DNA of 64,000 bases, from NCBI GenBank assembly GCA_016699855.1, contig CP064988.1, forward strand, positions 1,054,001 through 1,118,000. The letters are read 5' to 3'. Position numbers and translations under genes: made by a program. The notes under the pieces are model-generated. The model was not told where the DNA came from, searched no databases, and was given only the letters and a program-made list of their open reading frames with translations. Position 1 is the first letter of the stretch. Each line of letters opens with the position of its first letter. Source of the DNA: Rhodospirillales bacterium. GTDB taxonomy: Bacteria; Pseudomonadota; Alphaproteobacteria; Reyranellales; Reyranellaceae. Shown here piece by piece: positions 1 to 8,777 of the stretch.

Positions 1-1406
1 CCGCCGAAGCTCGTGCGCGCCGCCACCGAGGCGTCGACCGTCAACACACGGTACACGGCGGGGGTGATCCGCGGCTCGACCGCGCGCATCTCCTCCAGCG
101 ACAGGCCGGCGAGATCGACGCCCCGCGTCGACGCCGCCGCCACCAGCCGCCCGGTGACGTGGTGCGCCTGGCGGAACGGCAGGCCGACCGCGCGCACCAG
201 CCAGTCGGCGAGGTCGGTGGCGACCGAGAAATCGGCGCCGGCCGCCGCGCGCATGCGGTCGAGGTTCGGCTTCAGGTCGCGCGCCATGCCCGCCATCGCG
301 GCGAGGCCGAGCTCGAGCGAGTCGGCGCAGTCGAACACCGGCTCCTTGTCCTCCTGCATGTCCTTGGAATAGGTCAGCGGCAGGCCCTTCATCACGACCA
401 TCAGCGTCGCGAAGTCGCCGAGGATGCGGCCTGTCTTGGCGCGCACCAGCTCGGCGGCGTCGGGATTGCGCTTCTGCGGCATGATCGAGCTGCCGGTGGT
501 GAAGGCGTCCGACAGCGCGATGAAGCGGAACGGCGCGCTGCACCAGATGAAGATCTCCTCGGCCAGGCGTGAGAGATGAACGGCGCAGATAGACGACGCG
601 GCCATGAACTCCAGCGCGTAGTCGCGGTCCGACACGCCGTCGAGCGAGTTCGCCATCGGCCGGTCGAAGCCCAGCGCCTTCGCCGTCATGTGCCGGTCGA
701 TCGGATGCGGCGTGCCGGCGAGCGCGGCGGCGCCGAGCGGGCTCTCGTTCATGCGCGCCCGGCAGTCGGCGAAGCGGCCGCGGTCGCGGCCGAACATCTC
801 GACATAGGCCAGCAGATGGTGGCCGAACGTCACGGGCTGCGCCGTCTGCAGGTGGGTGAATCCCGGCATGACGGCGTTCCAGTGCCGCTCCGCCTGCTCG
901 ATCAGCGCCGCCTGGAGGTCGCGCAGCAGCGCCTCGGCGCGGTCGACCGCGTCGCGCACCCACAGCCGCACGTCGAGCGCGACCTGGTCGTTACGCGAGC
1001 GCGCGGTGTGCAGGCGCCCGGCGGCGTCGCCGATCAGCTCCGTCAGCCGGCCCTCCACGTTCATGTGGATGTCCTCGAGCCGCGTCTGGAACCGGAACCT
1101 GCCGGCGTCGATCTCGGCCTCGATCCGCTTCAGTCCGGCGACGATGGCGCGCCCGTCGGCCGCCGTGACGATCCGGCGCGCCACCAGCATGCGGCAATGC
1201 GCGATCGAACCGGCGATGTCCTGGCGGTACATACGCTGGTCGAAGCCGATCGAGGCGTTGATCTTCTCCATGATCTCGGCCGGGCCGGCGGCGAAACGGC
1301 CGCCCCACATGGCGTTCGATCCGGCCTTGCCGGCGCGCCCCTTCGGCGCCGCGGCGGCGCGCGGTTTCGTGATCTTGCGGAGGGCTTGTTGCGGCTTACG
1401 GGTCAT
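1..1406 (-). CDS. argH: Argininosuccinate lyase (3' end cut by window edge)
   Basis: Argininosuccinate lyase splits argininosuccinate into arginine and fumarate, the last step of arginine synthesis, in the cytosol. About 468 residues are visible and the C-terminal tail of roughly 20-30 residues lies outside the window. Seen: MWGGRF near the N-terminus after a basic 30-residue extension, the substrate-binding stretch SRNDQVALD, the TAQPVTFGHHLLAY segment and the family signature GSSIMPQKRNPD with its catalytic serine. The start ATG at 1406 gives an Ala/Lys-rich leader; a start at 1310 (MWGG) would match shorter homologues. It is divergent from the tlpA-like gene with only 34 bp between them, so their promoters must overlap. 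Identification is secure. Confidence 0.95.
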   Translation of the reverse strand, partial: MTRKPQQALRKITKPRAAAAPKGRAGKAGSNAMWGGRFAAGPAEIMEKINASIGFDQRMYRQDIAGSIAHCRMLVARRIVTAADGRAIVAGLKRIEAEIDAGRFRFQTRLEDIHMNVEGRLTELIGDAAGRLHTARSRNDQVALDVRLWVRDAVDRAEALLRDLQAALIEQAERHWNAVMPGFTHLQTAQPVTFGHHLLAYVEMFGRDRGRFADCRARMNESPLGAAALAGTPHPIDRHMTAKALGFDRPMANSLDGVSDRDYALEFMAASSICAVHLSRLAEEIFIWCSAPFRFIALSDAFTTGSSIMPQKRNPDAAELVRAKTGRILGDFATLMVVMKGLPLTYSKDMQEDKEPVFDCADSLELGLAAMAGMARDLKPNLDRMRAAAGADFSVATDLADWLVRAVGLPFRQAHHVTGRLVAAASTRGVDLAGLSLEEMRAVEPRITPAVYRVLTVDASVAARTSFG

Positions 1407-1440
1407 GACGCTTTCGCGGAAAACGCTTAGGATGGGCGTT

Positions 1441-2019
1441 ATGGCACAGCTTGACGGTCGTTTCCTACCTCGCAGGCGGCGCGTCGTGGCCGCGCTCGCC
1501 ACGCTCTGGGCGGCGCCGGCGCTCGCGTCCGAGCCGACCCGCCCGCCCGCCACCGGCGCCATGTCGCGCTTCGAGGCCGCGTCCGAGCGCCGCCCGGCGC
1601 CGGCGTTCGCCTACCTCGACGCCGCCGACCGCCAGGAGTCGCTGGCCGGGCTGCGCGGCAAGGTCGTGCTGGTGAATTTCTGGGCCACGTGGTGCGTGCC
1701 CTGCGTCAAGGAGATGCCCGGCCTAGACCGCCTCGCCGGGCGGATCGGGCCGGAGCGCTTCACCGTGCTCGCGCTGTCGCTCGACGGCCCCAGCCGGCCG
1801 AAGGTCGCGCCATTCATCGAGAGCAAAGGGCTCAAACGCCTCGAGGTGCGGTTCGACGCGCGACGCGCCGCCTTCACGGCGCTCGGCGTGTCCGTCCTGC
1901 CGACGTCGGTGCTGTTCGACGCCGAGGGCCGCGAGGTCGGCCGCTTGGTCGGCGACGCCGAATGGGACTCGCCCGAGGCGGAGGCGCTGGTGCGCCACGT
2001 GCTCGACGCGCGTTCCTGA
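1441..2019 (+). CDS. tlpA: TlpA-like thiol:disulfide interchange protein
   Basis: A 192-residue exported thioredoxin-fold protein expected to act in the periplasm as a disulfide reductant, for example in cytochrome c or copper-site maturation. The N-terminus carries RRRR followed by a short hydrophobic stretch ending in Ala-rich ALA, consistent with a Sec or Tat-like signal peptide. The thioredoxin active site reads WATWCVPCVKEMP at about residues 80-92 and the cis-proline region is VLPTSVLFD. ATG 1441 was preferred; an in-frame ATG at 1432 adds three residues. Divergent from argH, a neighbourhood common in alphaproteobacteria. The family assignment is firm; the physiological partner is not visible. 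Confidence 0.88.
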   Translation: MAQLDGRFLPRRRRVVAALATLWAAPALASEPTRPPATGAMSRFEAASERRPAPAFAYLDAADRQESLAGLRGKVVLVNFWATWCVPCVKEMPGLDRLAGRIGPERFTVLALSLDGPSRPKVAPFIESKGLKRLEVRFDARRAAFTALGVSVLPTSVLFDAEGREVGRLVGDAEWDSPEAEALVRHVLDARS

Positions 2020-2040
2020 GCGCGGCCGGGAGGCGCGGCG

Positions 2041-3216
2041 TTGGCGCGCATCCTCTTCGCGTGGGAGCTCGGCGGCGGCACCGGCTACGCCGACCGCCTG
2101 CGCGCCATCGCCGACGCCGTCGCGCTGGAGGGCCACGAGCCGGTGTTCGCGATCCGCGACCTGATCGGCACGGCGGAATTCTTCCGCGACCGGCCGTGGA
2201 TCGTGATGCAGAGCCCGCTGGCGGTCGGCCAGCTGCATCCGACCAATCCCAATTTCGTGCCCGGCAGCTACGCCGACCTGCTGGCGGTGAACAACTTCCT
2301 CGACCCCGAGCATCTCTACCGCCTCGTCCACGCCTGGCAGATGCTGTTCCTGGCGCTGCAGCCGTCGTTGATCGTCGGCGAGTACGCGCCGGTCGCCACC
2401 GTCGCCGCGCACGGCCGCATCCCGATGATCGTCACCGGCCACGGCTACCTCGTGCCGCCGGTGGAGCGGCCGGAATTCCCGATCTTCGACGCCGGCGCGC
2501 CGCGCTTCGCGCCGCAGGAGCGGCTGGTGGAGACGATGCGCGCGGTGCAGCGCCGGCTCGGCGGCGCGGTCGCCGACACGTTGACGGAGGTGATCGGCGG
2601 CGCCCGGCACTTCGTGACGTCGTTCGCCGAGACGGATCCCTACGCCGCGTTCCGGCTGCGCGCCCACGCCGGCCCGCTCGAACGCTACGACCCGCCGGAG
2701 CCGCCCTCGGGCCCGCCGTCGTTCCACGCCTACCTGTCGGCGTCGCATCCCCGCATCCGCATGCTGCTGGAATCGCTGGTCGAGAGCGGCGTGCGCGGCG
2801 GCGCCTACATCAAGCGCGCCACACCGGAGATCCGCCAGTACCTGTCCGAACGCGGCGTCACCGTGTACGATCGGCCGCCGCCGCTGGCCGAGGCGGTCAA
2901 GGCGGCGTCGGTCGTCGTGCACCACGGCGGCGCATCGACGCTCGCCGCCGCGATGGGCGCGGGCCGCCCGCAACTGCTGTGGCCGGAGGTCGCCGACCAG
3001 CAGGTGTCGGCCAACACCATCGACCGGCTGGGGATCTCGGTGCACGGAAGGCGCCGGCTGCACAACGCCGCGCAGGCGTCGGCGGCGCTGCGCGAGATGG
3101 CGCAGAGCGGCGAGGCGACGACCCGCGCCATGGCGTTGGCCCGCGACATCCAGAGCCGCGGCGAGCACGGCAGCCTCGGCGCCATCACCGCCGCGGCGCG
3201 CGAGTTCCTCGGCTAG
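2041..3216 (+). CDS. Glycosyltransferase, UDP-glycosyltransferase-like (GT1/MGT type)
   Basis: This 391-residue protein resembles GT-B-fold glycosyltransferases that act on small lipophilic acceptors. The N-terminal glycine-rich segment (FAWELGGGTGYADRL) and the C-terminal donor-site region around residues 290-330 (VVVHHGGASTLAAAMGAGRPQLLWP) match the MGT/UGT pattern, in which the His-Gly-Gly motif contacts the nucleotide sugar. TTG at 2041 is taken as the start because it begins the conserved MARILFAWELG and follows a GGGAGG-like ribosome site. It lies 21 bp after the tlpA-like gene and may be co-transcribed. Acceptor and sugar cannot be inferred. Confidence 0.75.
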   Translation: MARILFAWELGGGTGYADRLRAIADAVALEGHEPVFAIRDLIGTAEFFRDRPWIVMQSPLAVGQLHPTNPNFVPGSYADLLAVNNFLDPEHLYRLVHAWQMLFLALQPSLIVGEYAPVATVAAHGRIPMIVTGHGYLVPPVERPEFPIFDAGAPRFAPQERLVETMRAVQRRLGGAVADTLTEVIGGARHFVTSFAETDPYAAFRLRAHAGPLERYDPPEPPSGPPSFHAYLSASHPRIRMLLESLVESGVRGGAYIKRATPEIRQYLSERGVTVYDRPPPLAEAVKAASVVVHHGGASTLAAAMGAGRPQLLWPEVADQQVSANTIDRLGISVHGRRRLHNAAQASAALREMAQSGEATTRAMALARDIQSRGEHGSLGAITAAAREFLG

Positions 3217-3243
3217 GTCGTTCGTCGCGCGTCTGGATGTTCC

Positions 3244-3312
3244 CCGTCATCCCCGGCGCAGCGAGGGATTTTTCCGCCGCGCGAAGATCCCTCGCTGCGC
3301 CCGGGATGACGG
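3244..3312. repeat. REP-like intergenic palindrome
   Basis: Two arms of about 26 bases, CGTCATCCCCGGCGCAGCGA and its near-perfect complement, are separated by about 14 bases in the gap between convergent genes. Elements of this type, with the words GCGCAGCGAGGGATC and CGGGATGACG, are frequent intergenic palindromes in GC-rich alphaproteobacteria. It may also act as a transcription stop for both flanking genes. Confidence 0.7.
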
Positions 3313-3352
3313 CCGGAAACGAGCGCTTCCGCGCCGGTGGCGCGCGCCCGGC

Positions 3353-4270
3353 TCAACCCGTCGGCGTGTCCGCCGGCGCGATGGATCGGATGATCGAGGC
3401 GTCGAGCGCCTCGTAACCGCCGTAGCCTATCGTCTCGTAGAGCTCACGCCGAGTCTGCATGCGCCCGACCACGTTCTGCGCGCCGTCGTCGCGCGCCAGC
3501 GCGGCGTAGAGATCGGCCTGGGCGCGCGCCGCCATCCGCAGCGCGCTGACCGGCCAGATCACCATGCGGTAGCCCATCGCCTCGAACTCGCGCGCGGTGA
3601 GGAACGGCGTGCGGCCGAACTCCGTCATGTTGGCGAGCGCCGGCGCGTCGACGGCGCGCGCGAACTCGCGGAACGACTCCGCGTCCGGCAGCGCGTCGGC
3701 GAACACGGCGTCGGCGCCGGCGGCGAGGTAGCGCCGCGCCCGCGCGATCGCGCCGTCCAGCCCCTCGCCGGCGGCGGCGTCGGTGCGCGCCACGATCCGC
3801 AGATGGCGGCGCGCCTTCGCGGCGGCCGCGATCTTGGCGGCCATGTCGTCGACCGTCGCCAGCCGCTTGTCGTTCAGATGCCCGCACTTTTTCGGCAGGA
3901 TCTGGTCCTCGATATGGACGGCGGCGGCGCCCGCATCCTCGAACGCGCGCACCATGTGCATGACGTTCAACGCCTCGCCGTAGCCGGTGTCGCCGTCGAC
4001 GAGCACCGGCAGGCCGGACGCCCGCGCCACCTGGCGGATGAAGAAGCAGACGTCCTCGATGGTGATGATTCCGAGGTCGGGCAGACCCATCGACGCGCTC
4101 ATCGCCGCGCCCGACAGATACAGCGCCTCGAAACCCGCGGCCTTCGCCTGCAGCGCCGCCAGACCATTATGGGCGCCGGGCAGGCGCAGGATGCCGGGGC
4201 GCGCCAGCAGCGCGGCGAACCGGTCGCCGGCCGCTATGGAGGGCGCGTCGGCGCCGACGAGATACGTCAT
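3353..4270 (-). CDS. Isocitrate lyase/PEP mutase family enzyme, PrpB-like (methylisocitrate lyase)
   Basis: A 305-residue member of the ICL/PEPM TIM-barrel family. Seen: ALYLSGAAMSASMGLPDLG near the N-terminus, the metal-binding DGDTGYG, the EDQ segment and the lyase active loop KKCGH with its catalytic cysteine at about residue 128. This combination fits methylisocitrate lyase (cleavage to pyruvate and succinate) and related 2-methyl-malate-type lyases. Encoded downstream of hbd on the same strand, with a hairpin (4289-4316) between. No other methylcitrate-cycle gene is nearby, so PrpB is an inference and a dimethylmalate-type lyase is possible. Confidence 0.75.
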   Translation of the reverse strand: MTYLVGADAPSIAAGDRFAALLARPGILRLPGAHNGLAALQAKAAGFEALYLSGAAMSASMGLPDLGIITIEDVCFFIRQVARASGLPVLVDGDTGYGEALNVMHMVRAFEDAGAAAVHIEDQILPKKCGHLNDKRLATVDDMAAKIAAAAKARRHLRIVARTDAAAGEGLDGAIARARRYLAAGADAVFADALPDAESFREFARAVDAPALANMTEFGRTPFLTAREFEAMGYRMVIWPVSALRMAARAQADLYAALARDDGAQNVVGRMQTRRELYETIGYGGYEALDASIIRSIAPADTPTG

Positions 4271-4288
4271 GGGGGCCTCCCGGCGCGG

Positions 4289-4316
4289 CGTCCGGGCGGC
4301 GGTGCGCGCCCGGACG
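4289..4316 (-). terminator. Intergenic hairpin between hbd and the PrpB-like gene
   Basis: Perfect 9-bp stem CGTCCGGGC / GCCCGGACG with a 10-base loop, downstream of hbd. There is no T-run, so it could be an attenuator or an RNA-stabilising stem rather than a full terminator. Confidence 0.45.
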
Positions 4317-4348
4317 GGACGCGGTGCGCGTTCGCGCGCGGACGCGCC

Positions 4349-5224
4349 TCAGCGCGTCGGGACCGGCTTTTCGCCGCGGTAGTCGTAGAACCCGCGGCCG
4401 GCCTTCTTGCGGCCGAGCCAGCCGGCCTCGACGTATTTCACCAGCAGCGGGCACGGCCGGTACTTGGAATCCGCGAGGCCCTCGTAGAGCACCTGCATGA
4501 CCGACAGGCAGGTGTCGAGGCCGATGAAGTCGGCGAGCTGCAGCGGGCCCATCGGGTGGTTGGCGCCCAGCCGCATCGCGGTGTCGATCGAGTCGACGTT
4601 GCCGACGCCCTCGTACAGCGCGTAGACGGCCTCGTTGATCATCGGCAGCAGGATGCGGTTGACGATGAAGGCCGGGAAGTCCTCGGCGTTGGCCGGGGTC
4701 TTGCCGAGGCGGATCGTCAGGTCGCGCACGGCCCGGAACGTCTCCTCCTCGGTGGCGATGCCGCGGATCAGCTCGACGAGCTGCATCAGCGGCACCGGAT
4801 TCATGAAGTGCATGCCGATGAACTTGCCCGGACGGTCGGTGACCGAGGCCAGGCGCGTCACGGAGATCGACGAGGTGTTGGTGGCGATGTAGGCCGCCGG
4901 CGGCAGCGCCGGGCAGAGCTTCTTGAAGATCTCGCGCTTGACCTGCTCGTTCTCGGTCGCCGCCTCGATCACGAGGTCGCAATCCTTGAAGATCGCGAAA
5001 TCCTCTCCGGCCTCGATCCGGCCGATCGCCGCGTCGCGCTCCTCCGGCTTGATCATCGACCGGCCGATCTGGCGGTCCATGTTGTGGCCGATGGCCTCGA
5101 TGCCGCGTCTGGCGCGGGCCAGGTCGACGTCGACCAGCTTCACGCTGAGGCCCTTGAGCGCGCAGACATGCGCGATGCCGCCGCCCATCTGGCCGGCGCC
5201 GATCACGCCGATCCGCTGGATCAT
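4349..5224 (-). CDS. hbd: 3-hydroxybutyryl-CoA dehydrogenase
   Basis: A 291-residue soluble NAD(H)-dependent enzyme that interconverts 3-hydroxybutyryl-CoA and acetoacetyl-CoA. The N-terminal Rossmann motif IGVIGAGQMGGGIAHVCA is complete, the catalytic-site stretch IGMHFMNPVPLMQLVE (about residues 137-152) is typical of 3-hydroxyacyl-CoA dehydrogenases, and the C-terminal domain carries NHPMGPLQLADFIGLD. ATG 5224 was chosen because it starts directly at the Rossmann strand; an in-frame ATG at 5287 would add 21 Arg-rich residues and overlap etfA. It follows etfA by about 59 bp in the same direction, the conserved etfB-etfA-hbd order of alphaproteobacteria. Paralogues of this type are sometimes named paaH. 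Confidence 0.93.
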   Translation of the reverse strand: MIQRIGVIGAGQMGGGIAHVCALKGLSVKLVDVDLARARRGIEAIGHNMDRQIGRSMIKPEERDAAIGRIEAGEDFAIFKDCDLVIEAATENEQVKREIFKKLCPALPPAAYIATNTSSISVTRLASVTDRPGKFIGMHFMNPVPLMQLVELIRGIATEEETFRAVRDLTIRLGKTPANAEDFPAFIVNRILLPMINEAVYALYEGVGNVDSIDTAMRLGANHPMGPLQLADFIGLDTCLSVMQVLYEGLADSKYRPCPLLVKYVEAGWLGRKKAGRGFYDYRGEKPVPTR

Positions 5225-5283
5225 CTTCCTGCTCCCGCGATAGCGGTCCGGGCCGGGCGCCGCGCCCCGTCCGCGGCCGCGCG

Positions 5284-6222
5284 TCACTTCTTCTCGATGG
5301 CCGCCGTCAGCTCCGGGATGATCTGGAACAGATCGCCCACCAGGCCGTAGTCGGCGACCTGGAAGATCGGCGCCTCCTCGTCCTTGTTGATGGCGACGAT
5401 GGTCTTGCTGTCCTTCATGCCGGCGAGATGCTGGATCGCGCCCGAGATGCCGATGGCGATGTAGAGGTCTGGCGCCACCACCTTGCCGGTCTGGCCGACC
5501 TGGTAGTCGTTGGGCACGAAACCCGCGTCGACGGCGGCGCGGCTGGCGCCGAGGCCGGCGCCGAGCTTGTCGGCCAGCGGCTCGAGCAGCTTGTTGAAAT
5601 TCTCGCCCGAGGCCAGGCCGCGGCCGCCGGAGATGACGATCTTGGCGCTGGTCAGCTCCGGCCGCTCGGATTTGGACACCTCGGCGCCGACGTAGGAGGA
5701 CAGGCCGGCGGAGCCGGTGCCGCCGACGCTCTCGACGGCGGCCGAGCCCGCGCCGGGCAGCGCCTTGAAGTTGGTCGGGCGCACGGTGACGATCTTGATC
5801 TTGTCGGTCGCCTGCACGGTGGCCATGGCGTTTCCGGCGTAGATCGGCCGCACGAAGGTGTCGGGCGACACGACCTGCACCGCCTCGGAGACCTGCGCCA
5901 CGTCGAGCAGCGCCGCGACCCTGGGCATCAGGTTCTTGCCGACGGTGTCGGCGGCCATCACGACGTGGCCGTAGCCGGCGGCGAGCTTGACCACCAGCGG
6001 CGCGATATCCTCGGCCACCCAGTTGGCGTAGGCCGCGTCCTCGGCGTGCAGCACCTTGGCGACGCCCGCGACCGCGGCGGCGGACTGGGCCGCGGCGGCG
6101 GCGTTCGAGCCGGCGACCAGGACGTGGACGTCGGCGTCCATCTGCGAGGCGGCGGCGACGGCGTTGGCGACGTTGGCGCGGACGGCGGTGCCGTCGTGCG
6201 CGGCGACGACGAGGACGCTCAT
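5284..6222 (-). CDS. etfA: Electron transfer flavoprotein, alpha subunit
   Basis: EtfA (312 residues) binds FAD and, with EtfB, carries electrons from acyl-CoA dehydrogenases to ETF:quinone oxidoreductase. The C-terminal FAD-binding signature is clear: ISGGRGLASGENF, then VGQTGKVVAPDLYIAIGISG and AGMKDSKTIVAINKD. Starts one base after the etfB stop, so the two are translationally linked. Likely users in this window are the methylsuccinyl-CoA dehydrogenase (12901-14598) and the acyl-CoA dehydrogenase at 48050-49279. Confidence 0.97.
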   Translation of the reverse strand: MSVLVVAAHDGTAVRANVANAVAAASQMDADVHVLVAGSNAAAAAQSAAAVAGVAKVLHAEDAAYANWVAEDIAPLVVKLAAGYGHVVMAADTVGKNLMPRVAALLDVAQVSEAVQVVSPDTFVRPIYAGNAMATVQATDKIKIVTVRPTNFKALPGAGSAAVESVGGTGSAGLSSYVGAEVSKSERPELTSAKIVISGGRGLASGENFNKLLEPLADKLGAGLGASRAAVDAGFVPNDYQVGQTGKVVAPDLYIAIGISGAIQHLAGMKDSKTIVAINKDEEAPIFQVADYGLVGDLFQIIPELTAAIEKK

Positions 6223-6223
6223 C

Positions 6224-6973
6224 TCAGATCACTCCCGCTTCGTTCTTCAGCTTGTCGATCAGCTCGGCGACGGTCTTGACCTTGATGCCGGCCTTGCGCG
6301 TCGGCGGCTCCTCGACCTTGAGCGTCTTGATGCGCGGCGCCACGTCGACGCCCAGCGACTCCGGCGTGTGCGCGTCGATCGGCTTCTTCTTCGCCTTCAT
6401 GATGTTCGGCAGCGAGGCATAGCGCGGCTCGTTGAGGCGCAGGTCGGTGGTGACCACGGCCGGCAGCTTCAGCTTCACGGTCTCCAGGCCGCCGTCGATC
6501 TCGCGCTTGACCTCGATCGAGCCGTCGCCGACCGCCAGCTTGTTGGCGAAGGTGCCCTGCGACCAGCCCAGCAGCGCCGCCAGCATCTGGCCGGTCTGGT
6601 TGCTGTCGTCGTCGATCGCCTGCTTGCCGACGATGACCAGCCCGGGCTGCTCCTTGTCGACCACGGCCTTCATCAGCTTGGCGACGGCCAGCGGCTGGAG
6701 CTCGGCGTCGGTGTTGACGTGGACGCCGCGGTCGGCGCCCATCGCCAGCGCCGTGCGGATCGTCTCCTGGCACTGCTGCGGGCCGGCGCTGAACGCGATG
6801 ACCTCGGTCGCCTTGCCCTGCTCGCGGAGCCGGACGGCCTCCTCGACGGCGATCTCGTCGAAGGGGTTCATCGACATCTTGACGTTCGCCGTCTCGACGC
6901 CCGTCTTGTCGGCCTTGACGCGGATCTTGACGTTGTAGTCGACCACGCGTTTGACCGCGACCAGCACTTTCAT
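6224..6973 (-). CDS. etfB: Electron transfer flavoprotein, beta subunit
   Basis: EtfB (249 residues) is the AMP-binding partner of EtfA. Seen: MKVLVAVKRVVDYNVKIRVK at the N-terminus, MNPFDEIAVEEAVRLRE, and the AMP-site region IVGKQAIDDDSNQTGQMLAALLGW, followed by the recognition-loop-like LPAVVTTDLRLNEPRYASLP motif near residue 190. Length and motifs match the family. It is the first gene of the etfB-etfA-hbd transcription unit, with a sigma70-like promoter candidate about 40 bp upstream. Confidence 0.97.
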   Translation of the reverse strand: MKVLVAVKRVVDYNVKIRVKADKTGVETANVKMSMNPFDEIAVEEAVRLREQGKATEVIAFSAGPQQCQETIRTALAMGADRGVHVNTDAELQPLAVAKLMKAVVDKEQPGLVIVGKQAIDDDSNQTGQMLAALLGWSQGTFANKLAVGDGSIEVKREIDGGLETVKLKLPAVVTTDLRLNEPRYASLPNIMKAKKKPIDAHTPESLGVDVAPRIKTLKVEEPPTRKAGIKVKTVAELIDKLKNEAGVI

Positions 6974-7010
6974 CGTTTCGCCGCTCCGGACGGAATTCCA
7001 AAGGCGTTTG

Positions 7011-7039
7011 GTCTAGGACGCCGGCGCGGCGACTGTCAA
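7011..7039 (-). promoter_or_regulatory. Candidate sigma70-type promoter for etfBA
   Basis: On the minus strand a perfect TTGACA is followed after 17 bases by CTAGAC, ending about 38 bases before the etfB start codon. The -35 box is strong and the -10 box weak, as is common in GC-rich alphaproteobacteria. Prediction only. Confidence 0.45.
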
Positions 7040-7157
7040 GCCGATGCGGCGGCGCACAAAGACCCCAGCGCCCCGCGAAAGATCAGGCATATCAACGCTT
7101 TGGCCGCGCGCCGGCCGACACGCGCGAATGGCTGACGTTCGCCCGTGGCGGGCGGCC

Positions 7158-7724
7158 TCAGCGGTTCTGGCCCGGCACCCAGAGCACGTCGGCGGCGCCC
7201 TTGTCGTTGAGCCAGCGCGCCATCACGAACAGATGGTCCGACAGACGGTTGATGAACTGGATCGCCTCGGATCCCACCGCCTCGGTCTCGGCCAGCGCCG
7301 TCATCTCGCGCTCGGCGCGGCGCACGACGGTGCGGGCCAGATGCAGATACGCAGACGCCGGCGAGCCGCCCGGCAGCACGAACGATTTCAGCGGCGCCAG
7401 CTCGGCGTTCATGGCGTCGATCTCGCGCTCCAGCCGCTGGACCTGCGCCGCCACGACGCGCAGCGGCTCGAACTCGAGCTTCGCGCCCTCGTCCGGCGTG
7501 CACAGATCGGCGCCGAGGTCGAACAGGTCGTTCTGGATGCGGCCGAGCATGGCGTCGGCCTCGCCCGCGGTGTGCTGCCGCGCCAGGCCGATCACGCCGT
7601 TGGCCTCGTCGACCGTGCCGTAGGCGGCCACCCGCGGATCGTGCTTGGCCACCCGCCGGCCGGTGCCGAGCGAGGTCTTCCCCTTGTCGCCGCCCCGGGT
7701 GTAGATCCGCGTCAACTGGACCAT
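7158..7724 (-). CDS. PduO-type cob(I)alamin adenosyltransferase
   Basis: A 188-residue cytosolic ATP:cob(I)alamin adenosyltransferase that makes adenosylcobalamin. Diagnostic: N-terminal IYTRGGDKGKTSLGTGRR (ATP loop), YGTVDEANGVIG, the LPGGSPASAYLHLARTVVRRAER active-site helix and FINRLSDHLFVMAR. Its product is the cofactor of acyl-CoA mutases such as the ethylmalonyl-CoA mutase at 32257-34257. It sits between a HIG1-like membrane protein and etfB, an arrangement seen in many alphaproteobacteria. About 184 bp separate it from etfB, which has its own likely promoter. Confidence 0.93.
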   Translation of the reverse strand: MVQLTRIYTRGGDKGKTSLGTGRRVAKHDPRVAAYGTVDEANGVIGLARQHTAGEADAMLGRIQNDLFDLGADLCTPDEGAKLEFEPLRVVAAQVQRLEREIDAMNAELAPLKSFVLPGGSPASAYLHLARTVVRRAEREMTALAETEAVGSEAIQFINRLSDHLFVMARWLNDKGAADVLWVPGQNR

Positions 7725-7740
7725 CGCGCCCTCCGCGCCG

Positions 7741-7950
7741 TCAGGCGTTCTTGAGGAAGTACCAGAGGATGATGAAGCCGACGGCGGCGAGTTGGAGCCG
7801 CACGCGCCACCACATCATCCGGTTGCCGGCGCGTTTGCCCTCCATGCCGTTCTGGCCGGAGCGCGCCATGCCGATGAAGATCGACGCCAGCGCGCCCAGC
7901 ATGCTCAGCCCGGCGAAGATCAGGGCGATGTAGGACAGGGCTTTGGCCAT
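7741..7950 (-). CDS. Small twin-transmembrane protein, HIG1-like
   Basis: A 69-residue inner-membrane protein with two hydrophobic segments (about residues 4-27 and 50-66) joined by a basic loop. The stretch MMWWRVRLQ matches the HIG1 motif, which has spaced Arg/Gln residues after the loop. HIG1 proteins in mitochondria and some bacteria associate with cytochrome oxidase; here the role is unknown. ATG 7950 was chosen because it opens the first helix; a start at 8001 would add a Pro/Arg-rich leader. Encoded immediately upstream of the adenosyltransferase on the same strand. Confidence 0.75.
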   Translation of the reverse strand: MAKALSYIALIFAGLSMLGALASIFIGMARSGQNGMEGKRAGNRMMWWRVRLQLAAVGFIILWYFLKNA

Positions 7951-8037
7951 GCGGCCCTCCGGTGGCGGGACGGGCGGCGTCGCGCGCCGCGCCGTCCGCA
8001 TATGGCGCTTCGGGGCGGCGCTGGCAATCCGCCCGGG

Positions 8038-8679
8038 TCAGCCGATCAGGCCCGGCAGCGCGCGCATGTCGTCGAACAGCTCGGCGCCGGCCGCCGCCAG
8101 CGCGGCGGCGTCGTTGTTGGGATTGACGTAGCCCAGCACGCGCATGCCGGCGGCGCGGGCGCCCGACACGCCGGGCACCGAATCCTCGACCACGACGCAG
8201 TCCGCCGGCGCGTAGCCCATCCGCGCGGCGGCGTGCAGGAACAGGTCGGGCGCCGGCTTGCCGCGCTCGACCATGGCGGCGACGTAGATCCGCTCCGCCC
8301 CGAAATGCGGCAGCAGCCCGGTCTCGTCGAGATGGCGCCGCACGTCGTCGTACAGCCCCGACGACGCCACGCATTTGGGATGCGGCAGCGCCGCCAGCGC
8401 GTCGGGCACGCCGGCGATCACCTCCAGCCCCTCCGTCGCGAACAGCCGGTCCGTGGCGGCGAACACGCGGGTCAGAAAGTCCGCCGGCAGCTTCGCGCCA
8501 CGCTCCGCCTCGAGGATCGCGAGGCAGTCCGGCAGCGGCCGCCCCATCAGCCGGCGCGCCACGTCGCCCGGCGTCCACTTCACGCCGACGGCGCCGATCG
8601 TCTCCGACCAGGCCCGGTTGTAGAGCCGCTCGCTATCGATCAGCGTGCCGTCGCAGTCGAAAATAATGAGTCCCGCCAT
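8038..8679 (-). CDS. HAD-superfamily hydrolase (phosphoglycolate phosphatase/beta-PGM-like)
   Basis: A 213-residue HAD phosphatase of subfamily IA. Motif I is IIFDCDGTLIDSE at residues 5-17, with the nucleophile and acid/base aspartates DxD; motif II is VASSGL; the motif III lysine lies in RGKPAPDLFLHAA; motif IV is VVEDSVPGVSGARAAGM. The alpha-helical cap between motifs I and II is the type that dephosphorylates small sugar or glycolate phosphates. Substrate unknown. Closely similar in layout to the second HAD gene at 9251-9898, from which it is separated by a GNAT gene on the opposite strand. Confidence 0.88.
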   Translation of the reverse strand: MAGLIIFDCDGTLIDSERLYNRAWSETIGAVGVKWTPGDVARRLMGRPLPDCLAILEAERGAKLPADFLTRVFAATDRLFATEGLEVIAGVPDALAALPHPKCVASSGLYDDVRRHLDETGLLPHFGAERIYVAAMVERGKPAPDLFLHAAARMGYAPADCVVVEDSVPGVSGARAAGMRVLGYVNPNNDAAALAAAGAELFDDMRALPGLIG

Positions 8680-8777
8680 CGCCGCTCCTGTCTACAGCAC
8701 GGCGCGGGTGGCGCAACCGCCGCGCCGATCGGGGCGCGGACGCGCTAGACTTGCGACAATCCAAAGGAGCGACGGGC

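Noticed and set aside
1..1406. Plus-strand frames covering the left edge
   Set aside because: They are shadows of argH, whose signature (GSSIMPQKRNPD) is on the minus strand.
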